Origin: Enterococcus faecium
GTDB lineage: Bacteria > Bacillota > Bacilli > Lactobacillales > Enterococcaceae
Direction: 5' to 3'
Length of the DNA: 64,000 nt
Assembly: GCF_029023785.1 (NCBI RefSeq)
Contig: NZ_CP118955.1
Span: forward strand, 1,362,501 to 1,426,500
In this document: positions 46,971-57,880 of the stretch, piece after piece
Numbering within the stretch: position 1 is the stretch's first letter
How the letters are laid out: each line of letters opens with the position of its first letter
The notes under the pieces: model-generated
What the model was told of the DNA's origin: nothing
Seen by the model: only the letters and a program-made list of their open reading frames with translations
The model's database searches: none
Made by a program: the position numbers and the translations under genes

Positions 46971-47786
46971 TTACTCTACTTTTCCTTCAGTTTCATTTGG
47001 AAACCATTTTTGATAGATTTTATCGTATGTGCCATCTGCATGCATTTCCTCTAGCGCTTGATTAACAGCTTTCAAGAAGTTTTCTTGCCCTTTGTTGATC
47101 GCAATCCCGTAAGGCTCATTAGTAAATGTTCCACCAACTAACTCATACTCTGGATTTTCATCTGCAATCCCTAACAAAATCGCATTATCCGTAGTCATCG
47201 CGTCTCCCTGACCAGATTGTAAAGCAGTAAATGCTTCTGCATAGTTTTCTAATTCTAAAATTTTTGCATCTGGTGCATGCTGTCGGATATTCGCAGCCGA
47301 TGTAGAACCTTTGACTGCTAGAACCGTTGTAGAAGCATTCAAATCATCTACACTTTTGATTTGGCTTCCTTTCTTTACCAACAAAGCTTGGCCAGCATCG
47401 AAATAGACATCTGAAAAGTCGACCTGTTTTTTTCGTTCATCTGTGATCGTCATCGTTGCAATAATTGCATCGATATTTCCGTTTTTCAATAATGGAATCC
47501 GAGTTTTAGAAGTGACTTCAACAAATTCTGTTTTTCCATTGTCACCAAGGATCTTTTTAGTGATTGCTTTTGCAATATCTACATCAAATCCTTGTACAGT
47601 TCTGCTCTCAATATCCATCATTCCAAATAATCGAGTATCATACTTGACACCCCAGATGATTTCATTGGTAGATTTGCTTCGCTCTAAAATATCTTCATTT
47701 GCCAACCCATTTCCTTTACATCCGGCTAGTGCAAGAAAAGCAATGCCTAAAAGGAAAATCAGGCGTATTTTTTTTAACCTGCGCAT
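46971..47786 (-). CDS. Amino acid ABC transporter binding lipoprotein (glutamine/glutamate type)
   Basis: This 271-residue solute-binding protein is anchored by the lipobox ALAGC (Cys23). The family's ligand-pocket segments are visible: GVKYDTRLFGMMD, GFDVDIAKAI (the usual GFDVDLA), DAIIATMTITDERKKQVDFSD and LAVKGSTSAANIR. These resemble glutamate-binding GluB/GlnH. The ATG at 47786 follows AGGAGGAAAAAG. The 5' end of this gene lies just after glnQ. The choice between glutamine and glutamate cannot be settled by eye. Confidence 0.88.
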   Translation of the reverse strand: MRRLKKIRLIFLLGIAFLALAGCKGNGLANEDILERSKSTNEIIWGVKYDTRLFGMMDIESRTVQGFDVDIAKAITKKILGDNGKTEFVEVTSKTRIPLLKNGNIDAIIATMTITDERKKQVDFSDVYFDAGQALLVKKGSQIKSVDDLNASTTVLAVKGSTSAANIRQHAPDAKILELENYAEAFTALQSGQGDAMTTDNAILLGIADENPEYELVGGTFTNEPYGIAINKGQENFLKAVNQALEEMHADGTYDKIYQKWFPNETEGKVE

Positions 47787-47799
47787 CTTTTTCCTCCTA

Positions 47800-48537
47800 T
47801 CAATGATTGATAACTTTACTGATAAATTGCTGTGCTCGGACTTCATTTGGATTTTCGAAAAAGTCTCTCACATTTCTGCTGTCTTCCAATACTTCTCCAT
47901 CAGCCATGAAGATAACACGATCCGCCACTTCTTTGGCAAAGCCCATTTCATGTGTCACGACAATCATTGACATACCGTCATGAGCCAATTTTTTCATAAC
48001 GTCTAATACATCACCAATCATTTCCGGATCCAAAGCAGAAGTAGGTTCATCAAACAGCAGCATCTCAGGATTCATCGCTAAACCTCTGGCGATTGCCACC
48101 CGTTGCTGTTGTCCCCCGGATAACATGGAAGGATAAGAATCTTTCTTATCTAACATATTGACAGTTTTCAGAAATTTCTCAGCGTTTTTGACTGCAGTTG
48201 CCTGGTCTTGCTTTAACACTTTGATTGGTGCTAATGTAATATTTTCCAGAACGGTTTTATTAGGATACAAATTGAAATGCTGGAAAACCATGCCGATATT
48301 CTTTCGGACTTCTGTCAACTTTGTCTTTTTATCATGCAAGTCAGTATCATTAATTAGTAGCTTGCCTGAAGAAATCGTCTCTAATCCATTGATACAGCGA
48401 AGCATCGTGCTCTTTCCTGAACCAGAAGGACCAATGACAACGACAACTTCTCCTTTCTCGAATTCGAGATTGATATTTTTTAATGCGTGGAACTTGCCAT
48501 AATATTTATCCACGTGATCAAATTTAATCATTGCCAT
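47800..48537 (-). CDS. glnQ: Polar amino acid ABC transporter ATPase (GlnQ type)
   Basis: This is a 245-residue ATPase. The Walker [10 protein letters not shown] is at about 36-44, the signature LSGGQQQR at about 140-147, and Walker [13 protein letters not shown] follows. It is first of four transporter genes. The ATG follows GGAG by nine bases. Upstream to 48790 the sequence is AT-rich and shows no site I can name beyond the divergent promoter region with trpS. Confidence 0.92.
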   Translation of the reverse strand: MAMIKFDHVDKYYGKFHALKNINLEFEKGEVVVVIGPSGSGKSTMLRCINGLETISSGKLLINDTDLHDKKTKLTEVRKNIGMVFQHFNLYPNKTVLENITLAPIKVLKQDQATAVKNAEKFLKTVNMLDKKDSYPSMLSGGQQQRVAIARGLAMNPEMLLFDEPTSALDPEMIGDVLDVMKKLAHDGMSMIVVTHEMGFAKEVADRVIFMADGEVLEDSRNVRDFFENPNEVRAQQFISKVINH

Positions 48538-48790
48538 AGAATTACACTCCCATTATTATTTAGTAAGATTTCTTTTAAAGATGTATAATAAAATACATTA
48601 TATCTGATAGTTTAGTAATTTGTAAAGTTTCTTAGAACGTTTATTCTCCCATAAATATTTCTTCCATTTCTAATCTATTAGTTATTTTATCCTCTTTCCT
48701 TGTTTTTTCATTAGGAACTGTTGTTTCTTTTCAGGAAAAACGGTAAGATATTAAGTGCTCAGACTTACAAATCGTAAAGAGGTGTCTTTT

Positions 48791-49801
48791 TTGAAAAATA
48801 TTATTTTAACGGGAGATCGACCAACTGGGAAGCTGCATTTAGGGCATTACGTCGGTTCTCTAAAAACCCGAGTGGCTATGCAGGCAGATGAAGACAACCA
48901 ACTGTTTGTCATGATTGCTGACATGCAAGCACTGACAGATAATGCTAAAAATCCTGAGAAGGTTTCATCAAATGTCTTGCAAGTTGCTTTAGACTATTTA
49001 GCCGTGGGATTAGATCCTGCAAAATCTACTTTATTTATCCAATCACAAATTCCGGAATTAGCTGAATTAACCATGTATTATTTGAACTTAGTCAGCGTAG
49101 GACGCGTTCGGCGCAATCCGACTGTCAAAACAGAAATCGAACAAAAAAAATTCGGTGAAAGCGTGCCTACAGGATTCTTTATCTATCCTGTTTCTCAAGC
49201 AGCAGATATCACTGCATTCAAAGCGAATCTTGTACCTGTTGGCGAGGATCAAAAACCAATGCTAGAGCAGACACAGGAAATCGTACAAAGCTTCAATCAT
49301 ACATATGGTGAAGTCTTGGTAGAACCAAAAGGCGTATTCCCACCAAAAGGAATGGGTAGATTACCTGGAATAGATGGAAATGGCAAAATGAGTAAATCGT
49401 TAGGAAACGGTATTTATATCTCCGATCCTGCCGATGTCTTACAGAAAAAAGTCATGAGTATGTATACTGATCCAAACCACATCCATGTACAAGATCCTGG
49501 ACAAGTAGAAGGGAATATGGTCTTCACCTACTTGGATGTATTCGGAACAGATAAAGAAGCAATTGAAGAAATGAAAGCTCATTACTGCCGCGGCGGACTT
49601 GGTGATGTAAAGATCAAACGATACCTCATTGATGTATTGGAAGCTGAATTTGCACCGATCCGTGCGCGCCGAGAAGAATTGGAAAAAGATCCTTCAGCTG
49701 TTATGGAAATCTTACGTAAAGGTAGTGAAGAAGCTGCTAAAGTAGCTGCACAAACACTTTCTGAAGTAAAATCAGCAATGGGAATCAATTACTTCCATTA
49801 A
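48791..49801 (+). CDS. trpS: Tryptophanyl-tRNA synthetase
   Basis: This 336-residue class I synthetase charges tRNA-Trp. The HIGH-type motif HLGH is at 16-19, and KMSKS is at 199-203. The start is TTG at 48791, giving [11 protein letters not shown], with AAAGAGGTG before it; the upstream ATG-containing frame has no ribosome site. It is monocistronic, with a short leader and no T-box visible. Confidence 0.95.
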   Translation: MKNIILTGDRPTGKLHLGHYVGSLKTRVAMQADEDNQLFVMIADMQALTDNAKNPEKVSSNVLQVALDYLAVGLDPAKSTLFIQSQIPELAELTMYYLNLVSVGRVRRNPTVKTEIEQKKFGESVPTGFFIYPVSQAADITAFKANLVPVGEDQKPMLEQTQEIVQSFNHTYGEVLVEPKGVFPPKGMGRLPGIDGNGKMSKSLGNGIYISDPADVLQKKVMSMYTDPNHIHVQDPGQVEGNMVFTYLDVFGTDKEAIEEMKAHYCRGGLGDVKIKRYLIDVLEAEFAPIRARREELEKDPSAVMEILRKGSEEAAKVAAQTLSEVKSAMGINYFH

Positions 49802-49813
49802 TTCATTTACTCT

Positions 49814-49844
49814 AAAAAAACAGGCTGTAAAGGCCTGTTTTTTT
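49814..49844 (+). terminator. trpS terminator
   Basis: AAACAGGC and GCCTGTTT close on TGTAAAG, followed by seven Ts. Confidence 0.88.
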
Positions 49845-49877
49845 ATCTCGTCTCTGTGCTATTCCTTTTTTAAAATC

Positions 49878-49917
49878 AAAAAAAGAGATGTGACGAAGTT
49901 GTGTCACATCTCTTTTT
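49878..49917 (-). terminator. pheT terminator with GTGAC hairpin
   Basis: AAAAAGAGATGTGAC and GTCACATCTCTTTTT are perfect arms, another solo version of the repeat-family hairpin. Confidence 0.85.
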
Positions 49918-49970
49918 CAAATATATGGTCTTCAAAAGCTACTTGATCGTTACTTACTATATTTTCCCTC

Positions 49971-52391
49971 TTAGCGAATACTTGCCTCTAGGTTTTCTAC
50001 CAACGCTTTTTCGACTTTTTCCATTCCTTTATTGATTTCTTCATCTGTCAATGTTGCTTCTGGGTTGACGAATGTCAGGCTATACGCCATGGATTTATGT
50101 CCTTTTTCAATGTTTTCTCCTTGATAGACATCAAATAATTGGATATCTGTTAAAAATCTTCCGGCAGCAGAACGGATAACTTCTGTTAATTCCTGATTTG
50201 TCACAGTTTCTTTTACAAGCAAAGCGATGTCCCGGCTGACTGCTGGGAATTTTGTCACTGCTTCGAAAACGATCCCTTTTTGAGCAGCTTCCACTACAGC
50301 AGATAAATCAAACTCAGCAACATATGTTTCTGGAATATCATAACTTTTTGCAATCGTTGGATGCACTTGACCGACAAAACCAATAAATTTTTCGCCAAGG
50401 TAAATCGCAGCAGTTCTTCCAGGATGCATTTCCTTCATTTCTGTCACTGTTTGATAATGGACATCTTCAGTGATGCCTAGTTGTTCAAATAAGTTTTCTA
50501 AAAGACCCTTGATGGTGAAAAAGTCTACATTTTGAGCTTTCGTCTGCCAATCTTTTTCTTCCCAAATACCAGAAACAGCGATTGCTGCATGTTTTACTTC
50601 TTGCGGCAGATGTGTGCACGGATCATTTTCTTGGAAGAATACCCGCCCAATTTCATATAAAGCAATCTCTGTATTTTTTCGAGCAGTGTTATAACTGATA
50701 TCATCTAATAGTCCGCTGATCAAATTCATTCGCAATACAGAACGCTCTTCACTCATTGGCCAGTCCAAACGTGTAATATTACTTTCATTTATAACAAACT
50801 GTCTTGATTTTTCTTCTGTTGTCAATGCATAACTGATTGCTTCGCTCAATCCGCTTCCTTCAAAGATTGTACGAATTTTACGAGTAGTTTCTTGTTCTTT
50901 TGACAAGCTTCCAGCAACCGTTTCTCCACTTGGAAGTGTAGATGGCAACTGGTCGTATCCATAAATACGAGCAACTTCTTCGATAATATCTGCTTCGATT
51001 TGGATATCCCAGCGTCTTGGTGGTACTACTACGGAATAAACATGCTCCTTTTCTTCATAGCTAAATCCAAGTGCTTCAAAAATCTCATTTACTTCTTTAA
51101 CGACAAGAGATGTTCCTAAATATTGATTGATGCGTTCAAGTGAAATCTTCACTGATACGTCTTCTGCTTTGATCTCTGAGCCTTTGACCGCGCCTTGTAG
51201 AACTTCCCCACCCGCAAGAGAAACGATCATTGCTGCAGCAACCTCACTGGCTTCTCCAACAGTCGCATGGTTGATTCCTTTTTCAAAACGTGCAGAGGAT
51301 TCACTACGCAAATTAAATTGTTTTGCTGTACGACGAATCGAAATTGGATCAAATAAAGCAGATTCTAGTGCAACTGTTGTTGTTTCATTCGTGATCTCTG
51401 AGTCTAACCCTCCCATGACACCAGCTAAAGCAACTGGTTCTTTGCCGTTAGTAATGACGAGATTGTCAGTTGTCAATTCCCGAGATTCTCCATCTAGTGT
51501 TACTAATGTTTCATTTTCTTTTGCACGGCGGACAAAGATCTCTTTTGATTTCAACTTGTCGTAGTCAAATGCATGTAGTGGTTGTCCGAATAAAAGCAAA
51601 ATATAGTTCGTCACATCTACTACATTGTTGATTGGACGAATGCCTTCGTTCATCAAAAGATTTTGCAGCCATTGAGGACTTGGCTGGATTCTTACTCCTT
51701 CAATGATTCTGATTTGATAAGCAGGAACTGCTTCTTTATCTTCAACTTCCACTTGAATTTTATCGCTAGCAGGACGTGAGGATTCTACCAGCTTTTCGTC
51801 ATCGAATGTAGGAGTCTGACGATAAATTGCCCCAACTTCATAAGCTACGCCACGCATTGACAATGCATCCGCACGATTCGGTGTGATAGATAATTCAATA
51901 ATCGAATCATCCATATCCAAATAAGGAAAAACTGGATCGCCATTTACAGCTTCTTGTGGCATATAATAGATACCTTCAGCGTATTCTTTCGGTATAACAC
52001 TATCTGAATAGCCAATTTCTTGTAATGAGCAAATCATGCCATTTGATACTTGGCCACGCATTTTTCCTTTTTTGATTTTTACATTACCAGCGATACGTGA
52101 GTTAGGAAGTGCAACAATCACTTTGATTCCAACCTTCACATTAGGCGCTCCACAAACGATTTGAGACAGTTCGTCTTCGCCAATATCGACTTGACAAATA
52201 GAAAGGTGATCAGAATCTGGATGTGGTACGCATTCCTTGACTTCACCGACAACGATTTTTTTCAAGCCTTCTTCTGGAACCGTTACTCCCTCTACTTCGA
52301 TTCCTGTCACAGACATCTTATCCGCTAATTCTTTTGGTGTTACATTCGATAAATCTACATAACGATTGAGCCATTTATATGAAACTAACAT
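49971..52391 (-). CDS. pheT: Phenylalanyl-tRNA synthetase beta subunit
   Basis: This 806-residue subunit has the N-terminal tRNA-binding OB fold (about 40-150; [15 protein letters not shown]), the B3/B4 editing domain, the B5 DNA-binding-like fold ([20 protein letters not shown]), a catalytic-like core and a C-terminal anticodon-binding ferredoxin fold ([12 protein letters not shown]). The length is normal. It starts four bases after pheS and both lie behind a T-box. Confidence 0.95.
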   Translation of the reverse strand: MLVSYKWLNRYVDLSNVTPKELADKMSVTGIEVEGVTVPEEGLKKIVVGEVKECVPHPDSDHLSICQVDIGEDELSQIVCGAPNVKVGIKVIVALPNSRIAGNVKIKKGKMRGQVSNGMICSLQEIGYSDSVIPKEYAEGIYYMPQEAVNGDPVFPYLDMDDSIIELSITPNRADALSMRGVAYEVGAIYRQTPTFDDEKLVESSRPASDKIQVEVEDKEAVPAYQIRIIEGVRIQPSPQWLQNLLMNEGIRPINNVVDVTNYILLLFGQPLHAFDYDKLKSKEIFVRRAKENETLVTLDGESRELTTDNLVITNGKEPVALAGVMGGLDSEITNETTTVALESALFDPISIRRTAKQFNLRSESSARFEKGINHATVGEASEVAAAMIVSLAGGEVLQGAVKGSEIKAEDVSVKISLERINQYLGTSLVVKEVNEIFEALGFSYEEKEHVYSVVVPPRRWDIQIEADIIEEVARIYGYDQLPSTLPSGETVAGSLSKEQETTRKIRTIFEGSGLSEAISYALTTEEKSRQFVINESNITRLDWPMSEERSVLRMNLISGLLDDISYNTARKNTEIALYEIGRVFFQENDPCTHLPQEVKHAAIAVSGIWEEKDWQTKAQNVDFFTIKGLLENLFEQLGITEDVHYQTVTEMKEMHPGRTAAIYLGEKFIGFVGQVHPTIAKSYDIPETYVAEFDLSAVVEAAQKGIVFEAVTKFPAVSRDIALLVKETVTNQELTEVIRSAAGRFLTDIQLFDVYQGENIEKGHKSMAYSLTFVNPEATLTDEEINKGMEKVEKALVENLEASIR

Positions 52392-52395
52392 TTTC

Positions 52396-53439
52396 TTACT
52401 CCCCCTTGAACTGACTTAAGAAACGTAAGTCATTTTGATAGAAATTACGGATATCATTCACTCCATACCGCAACATAGCTACGCGGTCTGGTCCAAGGCC
52501 GAAAGCAAAGCCTGAATATTCTTCTGGATCGATTCCTGACATCTTCAACACATTCGGGTGTACCATGCCAGCTCCTAAAATTTCGATCCATCCAGTGTAT
52601 TTACATACGTTACAACCGGCACCACCACATTTGAAACAGCTGACATCTACTTCTACTGATGGTTCCGTAAATGGGAAATAACTTGGACGCAAACGAATTT
52701 CACGATCTTCCCCAAACATTTTTTTCATTACGACTTCTAATGTTCCTTTAAGGTCGCCCATTGTGATGTTTTTATCAACAACTAGCCCTTCAATTTGATG
52801 GAACTGATGACTGTGGGTCGCATCATCTGTATCTCTGCGGAAGACTTTCCCTGGCGAGATCATTCGTAGAGCACCCTTAGAGAAATCATGTTTTTCCATT
52901 GTCCGTGCTTGGACTGGTGAAGTATGTGTCCGAATCAATATCTCGTCTGAAATATAGAAAGTATCTTGCATGTCCCTTGCTGGATGATCTTTTGGCAGAT
53001 TCATCCGTTCGAAATTGTAATGATCAGATTCTACTTCATATCCTTCTACGATCTGATAGCCCATACCCACAAAAATATCTTCAATTTCTTCCATGATTTG
53101 TGTCACGATATGACGTGTACCATGTTTTACTTTTCTACCAGGTAGTGTCACGTCTATTGTTTCTTTTGCCAAAGCTGCATTTAACGCTTCTTCTTCTAAT
53201 ACTTGTTTTTTTCGCTCGATCTCTTCTGTCAAAAGATCTCGGATCTCATTTGCGAAACTTCCGACTTTTGGTCGCTCTTCTGGACTTAGATCTTTCATCC
53301 CACGTAATACTTCTGTGATCGGTCCTTTTTTTCCTAACGTTTCAACACGTATTTGATTTAATTCATTTAAATCTTGTGCCGCTGTGATTTTGACGAGCGT
53401 TGCTTCTTTCAAGCTCTCTAATTGTGCTTGTAGAGACAT
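52396..53439 (-). CDS. pheS: Phenylalanyl-tRNA synthetase alpha subunit
   Basis: This 347-residue class II catalytic subunit has an N-terminal coiled coil (about 1-90) that contacts tRNA. Motif 2 is [19 protein letters not shown] and motif 3 is [18 protein letters not shown] zinc-like [12 protein letters not shown] insertion is present. The ATG at 53439 follows AAAGGAGGAACAAGC. It is first in the T-box-controlled operon. Confidence 0.95.
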   Translation of the reverse strand: MSLQAQLESLKEATLVKITAAQDLNELNQIRVETLGKKGPITEVLRGMKDLSPEERPKVGSFANEIRDLLTEEIERKKQVLEEEALNAALAKETIDVTLPGRKVKHGTRHIVTQIMEEIEDIFVGMGYQIVEGYEVESDHYNFERMNLPKDHPARDMQDTFYISDEILIRTHTSPVQARTMEKHDFSKGALRMISPGKVFRRDTDDATHSHQFHQIEGLVVDKNITMGDLKGTLEVVMKKMFGEDREIRLRPSYFPFTEPSVEVDVSCFKCGGAGCNVCKYTGWIEILGAGMVHPNVLKMSGIDPEEYSGFAFGLGPDRVAMLRYGVNDIRNFYQNDLRFLSQFKGE

Positions 53440-53475
53440 GTGCTTGTTCCTCCTTTAAATTCCAAATACAAAACA

Positions 53476-53725
53476 AAAAGACCTCATTCCTGTTAAGGAA
53501 CGAGGTCTTCGCGTTACCATCCTAATTTGCGGATAAATGACTTACACCGCACTCTTACTTCGTTAACGACAATTGCCGGTCTGATTTTATCAGACGAACT
53601 CGGAAAGTGAACTTCATTTTTCAAACACAGGATCTGCTTTCAGTCTGCGACAGATCTCCCTGAACTGGTTTAGCCAAACTACTCTTTTTCGTCATCGTTC
53701 TTTACTTATTCGTATGGACTATAGT
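53476..53725 (-). promoter_or_regulatory. T-box riboswitch leader of pheST (tRNA-Phe sensor)
   Basis: The 308-base gap between hxlR and pheS holds a T-box. On the minus strand the T-box sequence AGGATGGTAACGCG is near 53525-53508, followed by a terminator hairpin (AAGACCTCG..., 53509-53476). Stem I lies upstream and the candidate specifier codon is TTC (53611-53609, in GAAGTTCAC), for phenylalanine. The TGGT pairs with ACCA ends, which fits tRNA-Phe. A promoter (TTGTAA or TTGATT with TATAGT or TAAACT) is just upstream. Confidence 0.9.
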
Positions 53726-53747
53726 TTACAAGATTTTTTTTACAAAA

Positions 53748-54092
53748 TCAACCGCATTCTTCCTCTGTGACCCATTTTTCGCTCCAAACTTGTATTTGAC
53801 GCATCGCTTTTTGCAAGTCTGCTCCTTTTTCAGTCAAGAGATATTCTGAACGGCTCTTTTCGCTACAGGCAAAGTTTCGAGTGACTATTCCTTCTTTTTC
53901 TAATTCCTTCAAGCGTTCGACTAATACTCGATCACTGACCATCGGGATTTTTGCCGCAAGCTCAACAAAGCGTTGCGGACCGTTTTCGAGTAGTACATCG
54001 ATAATCAATCCGTTCCATTTTTTTCCTAAAATAGAGAATGTTTTTTCAAATTTAGGGCATAAAACGAATTCTGTCTGTGTTAGCTCCATCAT
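53748..54092 (-). CDS. HxlR-family redox-type regulator
   Basis: This is a 114-residue winged-helix protein. The HxlR signature is clear (KFEKTFSILGKKWNGLIIDVLLENGPQRFVELAAKIP, then SDRVLVERLKELEKEGIV). Cys12 precedes PKFEKTF at the position of the redox-sensing cysteine of YodB/HypR-type members. A second Cys is in FACSEKSR. The start is ATG at 54092 (or the next ATG) after AAGAGGTGAGT. Its promoter carries a CTTAT-N5-GTAAG operator-like motif also found before the nitroreductase gene. Confidence 0.82.
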   Translation of the reverse strand: MMELTQTEFVLCPKFEKTFSILGKKWNGLIIDVLLENGPQRFVELAAKIPMVSDRVLVERLKELEKEGIVTRNFACSEKSRSEYLLTEKGADLQKAMRQIQVWSEKWVTEEECG

Positions 54093-54108
54093 ACTCACCT
54101 CTTCCCAG

Positions 54109-54137
54109 AGTATAGCATAATCCTTACAAAACATAAG
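54109..54137 (-). promoter_or_regulatory. hxlR promoter with CTTA-N5-GTAAG motif
   Basis: On the minus strand CTTATGTTTTGTAAGG (54137-54122) overlaps the -35 region, and TATACT is at 54114-54109. The motif matches CTTACTTTTTGTAAGG at the nitroreductase promoter. Confidence 0.65.
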
Positions 54138-54157
54138 TCAAGTTTGCTCAATTATAA

Positions 54158-57100
54158 TTATTTGTTAATGTTTATAATTTGTTTCACTCGAAGCAAAATT
54201 AGGAAAACATTTTCTACTGGCTTATTCAAAGCTTCTGACATTGCTTGTTGGTAAAGTCTTAGCTGTCCTTGATATTTTTGGACGATTGCATCTATTTCTG
54301 CTGGATCATCCGGATGTAAAATAAAATCTGTTTTAAAATCATAGATATTGAGATGATCTTTTTCTTCTAGGTATCCATCGACGATTCCGTGGATTAATAG
54401 TTCATCTTCTTGATTTGGATAGTCTTGAAATACTTCGTCAGCAGGAAGCAGCATGGAAAAAGGTTGTTCTCGTTTTACGTTTTCTTTGTTGGCAATCAGC
54501 TGTTGACCAAGTTCTGTTTGAAAGAACCATATAATAGAAGAAACATCTACTTTTTTCGCGACTTTTTCGTCTACTAACCGTTTCCTTACCAATTCCTGTA
54601 ATTTTTGATGGATACTCTCTGTAGTTGGCATCTCTAATGGCAGTAATTGTAACAAAGCATGCGTAGCAGTTCCAACAGCAGCTGCTGACACTTGCCGATC
54701 TTTTTGCAAAAATTTTGGTTCTGCTAGTTGTTCTTGCGTATAACGAAATTGACGGGATGCTGCTTTGTTCTGACTGCTTTCCAGAGTCAAACGTGATTCT
54801 TGTGTATCATCTGGATCTTCGAATAATCGTTTGATTTCAGATACAGATTGATAACTTGTGGTTTGTGAAGAAGCTTGATAAGGATATTCATATGCCAGAC
54901 GTTTTTGTAACGAATCTGCTAATAAAGTTTCATCTTCTTTCATCTGCTGATCTAAGTTAACCAGTTCTTTTTCAGCAAGCAACTGTCTTTGTTCAATGAT
55001 CGATTGCTGATTCATCCATGAAATAGAAAACTGTGCATTTGAATGTTGAAGAAGAGAAGTCGAAATTTCTTCCTCTAAGTATTTCTGCATTTCAGGATGA
55101 CGGATCAATCCGTAACCAATCCAATTCATCAAGCTGCTTCTGCCCTTCAAACGTAGCGCAGGATCAAAAACCAACTCCTCATGATCAGCTGCTTCAGACC
55201 ACGTTTGGATCATTTGCTCTTTATTTTTATAGGAACCGACAATGAAAAGCTTTTGTTCTGCCCGAGTCAATCCTACATACAATTTACGCATTTCTTCCGA
55301 CAACAATTTGTTTTGCTTTACCAATTTGATGGCTTGAAACGGTAACGTATCATATAACACTCGTGTTTCAGGATCCATATATCGAATTCCTGCTCCAAGT
55401 TTTTCTTCAAAAGCATACCGATTGCGCAAGTCTTGTAAGTTGAACTCCTTTGTCATATCTAACAAAAATACAACTGGGAATTCCAAGCCTTTACTTGCAT
55501 GGATCGTCATAACGCGAACAGCATTATCTTCTATTGAAATGACTGGTTCTGCTAAGTCTTTATCTTTTTCTTGCATTTTTTCAATGAAACGCACGAACTG
55601 GTATAATCCTCTGAAAGAACTTTGCTCGTAAGCTTTGGCACGATCAACCAATGCATAAAGATTGGCTTGTCTCTGTGCCCCTGCTGGCAGACCGACCACA
55701 TACTCTAGATATCCCGTCTCATAATAGATATCCCATAACAAGTCAGTGATCGAAGAACGGCGAGCAAGTTCTCGCCAATGCTCTAGTTGCTTGCCAAAAT
55801 GTTCCAGCTTAGCTGCTAATTCATCTTCGTTTGATGCTTGATAAGCAAGCACAGCATCATAGTAAGTATGTGCACGGTCAGCTAATCGAATGCTGGCTAA
55901 TTCTGGTTCAATCAGACCCACGATCGGTGAGCGCAATACAGCCGCAAGCGGAATATCTTGATAGGGATTATCGATTAATTGTAGCAGCGAGATCATCGTG
56001 CGAATTTCTGTCGCTTGAAAATAGTTTTGAGCATCATTCATCTCTAATGGAATATCCAATGTTTTGAAAATCTCTAAAATCGTTAAGTTGTTCTTCTTTG
56101 TAGGTGTCAAGAGAACAATGTCTTTGTACTCTATCGGACGACTTTTTTTTGATTTTTTATCATAAATCATAAAGGAGGAATCAATTAATTGACGAATTTT
56201 TAGTCCTGTCATAAAAAGTTCGCCTTCTGTTTTGTCTTCCAGTATATCATCCGTCGGAATCTCAATCTCTGATTCTTCCTGTTCTTTTTCATAGATCATG
56301 ATTTCCGGCTCAAACTGTTCATTCTCTGGAAAGTCTGAAAATCCTTGGATCAGTTTGGCTGCTTCGTCATAATTGATTTGACCCACTGCTGGATCCATTA
56401 GTTGTTCAAAAATAAGATTCGTAAAAGAAAGGACTTCTTTTCTAGAGCGGAAGTTCTCAGCCAAAACGATTCGACGTCCGCCTTCTTTCTTTGAGAAATT
56501 CTCGTATTTCCCGATAAATAAACTAGGATCTGCTAAACGGAAAGAATAGATGGATTGTTTGACATCCCCAACCATGAACATATTTCCTTTTGTATCATCA
56601 GGTTCTCTTAGCCAGTATAAAATGGCTTCTTGTAATTGGTTCACGTCTTGATATTCATCTACCATTACTTCTTTGAATTTTTTTCGATAATGTTTTGAAG
56701 CTTCACTTGGCAGCCATGCATCTTTCGTTTTTTCTGTGAGAATCTGCAACGCTAAATGTTCCAGATCATTGAAATCCAGCACACCTTTTTCCCGTTTACG
56801 CATACTGAAACCGTCCATGAAGCTTTGCGTGACTTTTGTCATTTCTTCGACTAACGGTAGTGCTTTGTCCGTTAATTCTTCCATTTGGCTTGGGGAAACA
56901 GGAAAATAACTTTTACTTATCTGCTGAATCAGTTTTTTTGCTTTATCCCTCATGCCCTTGACTTCATTGGAAATTTCTTTCAATTCTGCTTTCCGACTGC
57001 TCTTAAAAGTTGAAAAAGTTAGTTGTTCCAAACCAGCATAAGCTTCTTCTAACCGATCTTGCGAGAACGCTTCATAGATATTCTTGATCTGCTGTTGTTC

Positions 57101-57880
57101 TCCAGCTACTTGCTCATGCATTTTTTCTAATCCTTCACCTTGTGCTAACTGAGTCATCTGTTCATATAATTGTACACATTGGTATATATCTGCCAAAACT
57201 AAAGGACGGATTTGTTCTTGATATAATCGAGATTTCGCTAGCCCCTCAGGCAAACGATAATTATCGCTTAACTGTTCTAGCCATTTTTTGGGGTCAGGGT
57301 TGGCACGGGCAAACTCATAAAGAGAAAACACCAGATTCGTCAAGCCGTCATCTGAACGATCATTAGAAAAATTCATTGTTAATTGGAAAAATCGTTCATC
57401 ATTTTCTGCATAAAGTGCTTCTCTCAGCTCATCCCACACATCCTCCTTCATCAAGATCGTTTCTGTTTCATCTGTTAACATACGAAAGACTGGATCAATA
57501 TCAATTAAGTAATAATAACGTCGAATAACTGTCAGGCAAAAAGCATGTAAGGTTGAGATATTCGCTGTGGGCAATAAAACTAACTGCTTAGTAAAATGCT
57601 GTCTACGTACAGGGTCACTTTCGCTATTGACGGCTTCTTGTAATGCCTCTTGAATTCTTTCTTTCATTTCTCTTGCGGCAGCTTCAGTAAATGTCACAAT
57701 CAATAATTCATCGATATCAAAACCCATTTTTAGTTTTTCAATCACTCTTCGAACAAGCACTGTAGTTTTACCTGATCCGGCAGACGCAGAGACTAATAGA
57801 TTATCTCCTTGATCAAAAATCGCTTGCCACTGATCATCTGTGAATCGTTCATTTTGCGGTTTTAAAGGAATTTGATTCAC
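54158..57880 (-). CDS. addA: Helicase-nuclease subunit AddA (RexA)
   Basis: This 1240-residue UvrD-type helicase fused to a RecB-like nuclease processes DNA ends for recombination. Walker A is SASAGSGKTT (31-40) and motif II is MVDEYQDVNQLQ. The C-terminal nuclease motif is GIVDGYLEEKD followed by NIYDFKTD, with the catalytic Asp and Lys present. The ATG overlaps the end of addB by four bases. The pair is complete and intact. Confidence 0.95.
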   Translation of the reverse strand: MNQIPLKPQNERFTDDQWQAIFDQGDNLLVSASAGSGKTTVLVRRVIEKLKMGFDIDELLIVTFTEAAAREMKERIQEALQEAVNSESDPVRRQHFTKQLVLLPTANISTLHAFCLTVIRRYYYLIDIDPVFRMLTDETETILMKEDVWDELREALYAENDERFFQLTMNFSNDRSDDGLTNLVFSLYEFARANPDPKKWLEQLSDNYRLPEGLAKSRLYQEQIRPLVLADIYQCVQLYEQMTQLAQGEGLEKMHEQVAGEQQQIKNIYEAFSQDRLEEAYAGLEQLTFSTFKSSRKAELKEISNEVKGMRDKAKKLIQQISKSYFPVSPSQMEELTDKALPLVEEMTKVTQSFMDGFSMRKREKGVLDFNDLEHLALQILTEKTKDAWLPSEASKHYRKKFKEVMVDEYQDVNQLQEAILYWLREPDDTKGNMFMVGDVKQSIYSFRLADPSLFIGKYENFSKKEGGRRIVLAENFRSRKEVLSFTNLIFEQLMDPAVGQINYDEAAKLIQGFSDFPENEQFEPEIMIYEKEQEESEIEIPTDDILEDKTEGELFMTGLKIRQLIDSSFMIYDKKSKKSRPIEYKDIVLLTPTKKNNLTILEIFKTLDIPLEMNDAQNYFQATEIRTMISLLQLIDNPYQDIPLAAVLRSPIVGLIEPELASIRLADRAHTYYDAVLAYQASNEDELAAKLEHFGKQLEHWRELARRSSITDLLWDIYYETGYLEYVVGLPAGAQRQANLYALVDRAKAYEQSSFRGLYQFVRFIEKMQEKDKDLAEPVISIEDNAVRVMTIHASKGLEFPVVFLLDMTKEFNLQDLRNRYAFEEKLGAGIRYMDPETRVLYDTLPFQAIKLVKQNKLLSEEMRKLYVGLTRAEQKLFIVGSYKNKEQMIQTWSEAADHEELVFDPALRLKGRSSLMNWIGYGLIRHPEMQKYLEEEISTSLLQHSNAQFSISWMNQQSIIEQRQLLAEKELVNLDQQMKEDETLLADSLQKRLAYEYPYQASSQTTSYQSVSEIKRLFEDPDDTQESRLTLESSQNKAASRQFRYTQEQLAEPKFLQKDRQVSAAAVGTATHALLQLLPLEMPTTESIHQKLQELVRKRLVDEKVAKKVDVSSIIWFFQTELGQQLIANKENVKREQPFSMLLPADEVFQDYPNQEDELLIHGIVDGYLEEKDHLNIYDFKTDFILHPDDPAEIDAIVQKYQGQLRLYQQAMSEALNKPVENVFLILLRVKQIININK

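Noticed and set aside
48538..48790. T-box before trpS
   Set aside because: No T-box sequence, specifier stem or competing terminator is visible.
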